Source: Nakaseomyces glabratus
Taxonomy: Eukaryota; Ascomycota; Saccharomycetes; Saccharomycetales; Saccharomycetaceae
Assembly (NCBI RefSeq): GCF_010111755.1
Contig: NC_088963.1
Span: 124,001 to 188,000, forward strand
DNA: 64,000 nucleotides
Direction of reading: 5' to 3'
In this document: positions 60,176-64,000 of the stretch, piece after piece
Layout of the letters: every line of letters begins with the position of its first letter
Numbering within the stretch: position 1 is the first letter of the stretch
Position numbers and translations under genes: made by a program
Notes under the pieces: generated by a model
The model's database searches: none
What the model was told of the DNA's origin: nothing
Seen by the model: only the letters and a program-made list of their open reading frames with translations

Positions 60176-61393
60176 TCACAAGGCATGTAGCAGTAATGTG
60201 AACAGTATACCAACTAGGAATGAGTTTATAGCGGTAACAGTCAGCTCTAGCATGTTGAATTGCGTAAGCGATAGTCCAGTAGAGTTTTGAAATGTGTTTC
60301 TCAATTTGTCCCAAAAGGATAGCTTGGTGATGGTTTTCTGCTCATTAGCAATGTTATTGCTCTCCTTTGTCTTAATCTCTTCTAAGAAGTCGCGTATCTT
60401 AGTTTCTTGTTCCTGTGAGTGTAATTCTAGCGCATGCCTTACTTTTCCTTCAAATGACCCGGTCAGTCTACGTCTTTTCCAAGGTTCTAGCAACAATTGG
60501 AAGATTATGAATAGTACCAAATTGAATCCCATCAAGATAAATGTGCCCCAAGTTGAAGTTCTACGAATCTTATCGGACCATATCTGCTCCTCATGATACC
60601 TGGTTAGTATTGCTCTATAAAGATCATCGGTGAGTTGCTCTTCCTTTTTTTCAATATCCCTGACCTTTTCTTTCAGTTCCTTCTCAGTTTGTTGATTGAT
60701 TGCATCGTCTTTATAAAGCTTTGTGAAGTTCTCCAAGTCGGAAGGGGACCAACTGCTCTTTCTTTGTAGAAGCTCATTCAATTGCTTTTGGGATAATGTC
60801 CTGGACTCTATAGCCTTGGTGTATTGCAATTTTAAATCAGTGCGCGCTTTCCGTGTGGCGTCAAGCTTTTCATTGATAAGATTTATACTGTTCTTTAGCT
60901 TCTGAATAGATGAGTAACCAGTAACGTCATTCAATGCTTTTGTCGCAGTGAACAGAGTCTCCTGCAATGAATCCAGGTAAAACTCAAGCTTTCGAGACCA
61001 TTTCTTCCTATGTAACTCTCTCTCAGACGGGAGATCTTTTATCTCTTCATTGGTGAGTTCATCTTTCTTGTAGTTTATTTTAGCATCCTTGGATTCTTTC
61101 TCTTGCTCGGCTATCTTTTTGTTGGCCTCCTGTATTGATTTTCTGATGTTTTTGGCATGGTGTTGAAAGACACCTCTGCCCTCCAGAAACTTGTTCCAGA
61201 GGTTGTTCAGAGACCCATTGAGCTCATTTAACTTTGTATTTAGTGCATTACCTGTAGGTCTTTTACTCGCACTGGATTTGTTCTCCTCACAACGGAAATG
61301 AGTGAAGGTAATGTTTCTTAAGTATGCTTGCCTCTGTATCAGAATTGCTCGACCACTACGCGAGACCGGCCTCAGGTATCGATAACTGTACAT
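60176..61393 (-). CDS. SHE9: She9/Mdm33 mitochondrial inner-membrane protein
   Basis: The protein is 405 residues from the ATG at 61393 ([20 protein letters not shown]...). One further upstream codon is a TTG. The Arg/Ser/Tyr-rich N-terminus is a mitochondrial presequence. Long coiled coils occupy about 60-265. Two transmembrane segments follow: about 275-300 ([20 protein letters not shown]) and the extreme C-terminus ([18 protein letters not shown]). This topology equals yeast She9/Mdm33, which controls inner-membrane fission and cristae morphology. It is somewhat shorter than the 456-residue S. cerevisiae protein. A Puf3-type 3' UTR site fits a mitochondrial product. Confidence 0.92.
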   Translation of the reverse strand: MYSYRYLRPVSRSGRAILIQRQAYLRNITFTHFRCEENKSSASKRPTGNALNTKLNELNGSLNNLWNKFLEGRGVFQHHAKNIRKSIQEANKKIAEQEKESKDAKINYKKDELTNEEIKDLPSERELHRKKWSRKLEFYLDSLQETLFTATKALNDVTGYSSIQKLKNSINLINEKLDATRKARTDLKLQYTKAIESRTLSQKQLNELLQRKSSWSPSDLENFTKLYKDDAINQQTEKELKEKVRDIEKKEEQLTDDLYRAILTRYHEEQIWSDKIRRTSTWGTFILMGFNLVLFIIFQLLLEPWKRRRLTGSFEGKVRHALELHSQEQETKIRDFLEEIKTKESNNIANEQKTITKLSFWDKLRNTFQNSTGLSLTQFNMLELTVTAINSFLVGILFTLLLHAL

Positions 61394-61713
61394 CAAGGGG
61401 TTGATATTACTATATCAGTGATGTTCAATTTACAGTTAGACTATTTCTAGTATTGGTTTTAGTATCTGTTTGAATCGTAGACACAGTTAGGCTTCAAATA
61501 CCGAAACTCCGGACTCTCATCAGAATTCGTTGAACAATAGATGCTCCTAAGAAGCATACATGAATATTTAAATAATCAATGAAAATAGGAAGATACATAG
61601 TATGGTATAGGTTTTATCAATGTTTCTTTTACAATTCAATCGCTATTTAAAGGGTTATATTAGGACACAGGTGAAAAACATGATTACTATTACATTGGGA
61701 AGCAATATGACAA
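61394..61713. other. SHE9 upstream / SPT3 downstream spacer
   Basis: 320 bp, AT-rich, holding the SHE9 promoter and SPT3 terminator. No motif of note. Confidence 0.5.
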
Positions 61714-62694
61714 TCACAAAATAATTGGTCGAGAAGATAACCTCCCACCACGGAAATTTGTTAACGCTCTGTGTTTCTTGTCGATCATTTGCAAAACCCT
61801 CCAAGCTTCTTCGACATGATTGGGTTTTAGCGGATTTACTTCATCATCAAGATTATCAAAGAGCCGTTTCTTTCGGGTAATCGCAGACTTGTCTAGACTT
61901 ACATCCTGGTGTATGTTTTGAGATTGTTGTTTCTGGTTCTGCAGTATCTGTTCACGTTTCTTTATTTTCAATGCAGTCTCAGTCAATGAGCAAACGATTT
62001 CGAAAGTTAAAAAACCCAAAATATCTATAACATCATCATGTGGTTTACCGTCAGTCAATTGAGTTATCCCAGACCAATCCTTGAATCTCTTACTTTTCCT
62101 GAAAGTAAATGAGGCTTGTCTACAGTCAGACCAATGTACGTACTCTTCTCTAGTCATATTTCTCGTTCTGTCATCATTCATCTTTAATCTCTTCAGCGTA
62201 GCAATATTTGCTTCTCTTTCATCCTCGTCAATGTCGTCTGCATCTTCATTGTTTTCCAATGGTTGTTCATTGAACATGAATTGTAACTCCCACGGCAGCT
62301 TGATCTGTGACTTTTTCACTTTCATATTTGCAGAACTATCCTTCTCGTCTTTGTCGCCAGCTTTCTTCCCCAAGTCTTCCTCTTCTGCACCACCACCTGC
62401 AGGGGCATTGGAATCTTGGTCCTTCGCATTCTTTCTCAGATCCTTCCAGGATAGATAACTTCTCAGTCTGTTCACTTTGGCCTTGTCGTGTCTGATCAGG
62501 AAAATAACGTCCTCAGGTAATATACTCTTGACACCCCTGCTCTGTGCCGTCTTGTTTGCTTGCATCAATATCTCTACCACTTGCCCTCGCACTATGTCCT
62601 CAATCAAGGATGTAGTCTCCAAAGGTGGTTCCGTAGTCTCACCTGAGACAAACATCATCTGCTGGATCTCCACGCGATACTTGTGCTTATCCAT
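61714..62694 (-). CDS. SPT3: Spt3, TBP-contacting histone-fold subunit of SAGA
   Basis: The 326-residue protein (337 in S. cerevisiae) begins MDKHKYRVEIQQMMFVSGE at the ATG at 62694. The first histone fold (about 5-75) contains the LPEDVIFLIRHDKAKVNRLR segment. A Gly/Asp/Lys-rich linker follows. The second histone fold (about 195-250) contains HDDVIDILGFLTFEIVCSL. The C-terminus ends NFRGGRLSSRPIIL as in the family. The two fused folds correspond to human SUPT3H and imitate a TAF11-TAF13 pair. In SAGA, Spt3 with Spt8 delivers TBP to TATA promoters. Order SHE9-SPT3-YDR391C matches S. cerevisiae. Confidence 0.97.
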   Translation of the reverse strand: MDKHKYRVEIQQMMFVSGETTEPPLETTSLIEDIVRGQVVEILMQANKTAQSRGVKSILPEDVIFLIRHDKAKVNRLRSYLSWKDLRKNAKDQDSNAPAGGGAEEEDLGKKAGDKDEKDSSANMKVKKSQIKLPWELQFMFNEQPLENNEDADDIDEDEREANIATLKRLKMNDDRTRNMTREEYVHWSDCRQASFTFRKSKRFKDWSGITQLTDGKPHDDVIDILGFLTFEIVCSLTETALKIKKREQILQNQKQQSQNIHQDVSLDKSAITRKKRLFDNLDDEVNPLKPNHVEEAWRVLQMIDKKHRALTNFRGGRLSSRPIIL

Positions 62695-63464
62695 CTTAGC
62701 TTAGTGCCTTGTACCTCTGAAAACCCTATTGAGCACTGAAGAGTCCATCATCATAAAATCCTTTGAAATACAACTCTTCTAAAGTTGCTATACTGCTTTC
62801 ATTCAAGCTGGGTTAGCTCATTGTCCTGGAAATTACATGTCTTCTTATACGTGTTATCCACGTGCATATAAATGCTATTATTATAACTAGAAGGTATACG
62901 GTGTGTAGCAGTGAAGAGGTCAAATTGAGTGCCCAGCTCAGTGCTTGTTACATGATGCATCTGTTGGCATTCACGGTTCCGGTATTAGTATTGTGTAGCA
63001 TTGTGCGGGGGAAGATTGTGTGTTTGGCCTGTACAGGCTCATCGATTTCTTCAGAGTTAATCTGTGCATTGTCTCGCAGTCGATGATAAGTAAGAAATGT
63101 GTCATTATTGAAGTCTGAATCTTTCTCATGCAAACGATAGATTCTGAGTGACCCATCTACCATGTGTTATTATTGCCGTAATTGCACTCCCTTTGCTAAA
63201 TTTCAATTCATTATGTGCGTGTATGCATGGTTCTCTGTGAAATCGAAAGTACTGACTTGGAATTCCTCGAGGAAACCCTTGTCATATGTATTAGACTTTC
63301 TAAAAAGCAATAACTGGGGCTTAAGGGCATCGCTTGCATTCGCTATATAAACCATCATAGATATACGTTCTTTGTGTAATCTTGTAGCAGTATGTAAGAC
63401 GCTTGGTTCTCTAAATTTGATAAAACAGGAAGCGTATACCTCCCCCTCCCTCCCGCATATTATA
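62695..63464. other. Divergent SPT3/YDR391C-like promoter region
   Basis: 770 bp. Short frames here are not credible genes. A C-rich stretch (about 63441-63454) lies about 10-25 bp before the YDR391C-like ATG. A CCACGTGC E-box is at about 62849-62856. No RNA gene is seen. Confidence 0.5.
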
Positions 63465-64000
63465 ATGTCCGAAGTCAAGTTAAATATTACCAGAGACGTG
63501 GTCAGAGCTAGTGAGACTCTGTACAAGGCATTTGATGATTCGCATGCCTTCGATTACATCACCAAAAAGTTCTTCAACTTGCCGGTGGATGAGTATGTCT
63601 CCAAGGACAGAATCAACGCAATTACACATTACTATGTAGCCTGCTACCACGACAGTAACGGTGAAGTGGTAGAGGCTAACGATTACGACGCGGTGGCAGT
63701 CTTCTCCTTGCCAAACCAGCACCTGCCAAAATCCTTGACAAACGACCCACATTTCAACCAGGTGTTTTTCCATGATTTGAAGAGCAGACTAGCAGAGGTG
63801 ATCCCTGAGGACATCCACTACTACTACTTGTTCATGATCGGTAAGGACCTAACCCGTAAGGACACTAAGGGTTCCGTTAGAAAGATCTTTGAAGAGTACA
63901 AGAAGAGGGCTGACGCCGAGAACTGTGCCATTGTCCTGGAGGCCATCGCTGAGCACGCCAGATCAGTCTACGAGTACTTCGGTTTCAAGAACTACAAGAC
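63465..64000 (+). CDS. YDR391C: YDR391C-like protein, GNAT-related fold (runs off the window)
   Basis: The ATG at 63465 opens a frame of 178 complete codons (MSEVKLNITRDVVRASETLY...) with no stop before the window ends. Its position next to SPT3 and stretches such as YYYLFMIGKDL, KGSVRKIFEEYKKRADAENC and HARSVYEYFGFKNYKT match S. cerevisiae YDR391C, an uncharacterised cytosolic protein of about 230 residues. The pattern resembles a GNAT N-acetyltransferase C-terminal half, including the SVYEYFGF segment typical of acetyl-CoA-dependent acyltransferases, but no activity is established. Biased codon use (AAG, TTG, GAC) suggests good expression. Confidence 0.85.
   Translation, partial: MSEVKLNITRDVVRASETLYKAFDDSHAFDYITKKFFNLPVDEYVSKDRINAITHYYVACYHDSNGEVVEANDYDAVAVFSLPNQHLPKSLTNDPHFNQVFFHDLKSRLAEVIPEDIHYYYLFMIGKDLTRKDTKGSVRKIFEEYKKRADAENCAIVLEAIAEHARSVYEYFGFKNYK

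Noticed and set aside
62862..63526. Small open frames between SPT3 and the YDR391C-like gene
   Set aside because: No recognisable domains. Several overlap one another on both strands, and the region is a divergent promoter.

Overview
This is nuclear chromosomal DNA of a budding yeast of the family Saccharomycetaceae. The evidence is AT-rich, almost intron-free, closely packed genes, about two dozen of which read as one-to-one relatives of S. cerevisiae genes. Both strands are used, there are no bacterial-type operons, and there is a yeast-type intron-containing tRNA-Ser(GCU). No transposon or LTR was recognised. Gene names are assigned from remembered family sequence, not from a search. Many start codons had to be moved from upstream TTG/GTG codons to the first family-consistent ATG.

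Layout: (1) 1-2.4 kb: 5' end of SEN1 (cut by the window edge) and the tRNA gene. (2) 2.8-54.7 kb: a long block collinear with the S. cerevisiae chromosome IV run YDR339C to YDR323C: FCF1, a MATE transporter, MRPS28, MRX8, MSN5, SWR1, RQC1, IRC3, GPI8, UBX5, PEX3, SKP1, YSP2/LAM2, YCG1, UTP4, PEP7. Two genes that S. cerevisiae keeps on chromosome VIII (IPI1, STE12) alternate with SWR1, RQC1 and IRC3, and THI4 is inserted between MSN5 and SWR1. (3) 55.9-64 kb: NCB2, SXM1, SHE9, SPT3 and a YDR391C-like gene, which is the YDR397C-YDR391C block without RPT3. The mixing of two S. cerevisiae sister blocks, with their other chromosome VIII neighbours absent, suggests a post-whole-genome-duplication yeast that lost duplicate copies differently from S. 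cerevisiae. The genus cannot be named from this window.

The genes are unlinked housekeeping functions: small-subunit processome and 60S assembly (FCF1, UTP4, IPI1), ribosome quality control (RQC1), mitochondrial maintenance (MRPS28, MRX8, IRC3, SHE9), chromatin and transcription (SWR1, SPT3, NCB2, STE12, SEN1), nuclear transport (MSN5, SXM1), and membrane/organelle or ubiquitin functions (GPI8, PEX3, PEP7, YSP2, UBX5, SKP1). Shared regulation is visible: PAC/RRPE promoter motifs on ribosome-biogenesis genes, Puf3-type sites in the 3' UTRs of three mitochondrial genes, and pheromone-response elements in front of STE12.

The least ordinary part is the 3.9-kb gene-free interval between MSN5 and THI4 (12.9-16.8 kb). 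It holds a degenerate tandem array of about 65-bp units, a cluster of four exact Tbf1-type sites, several inverted repeats, and a C-rich telomere-like sequence followed by possible structured elements. The last of these could belong to a telomerase RNA gene, but this is a speculative reading.
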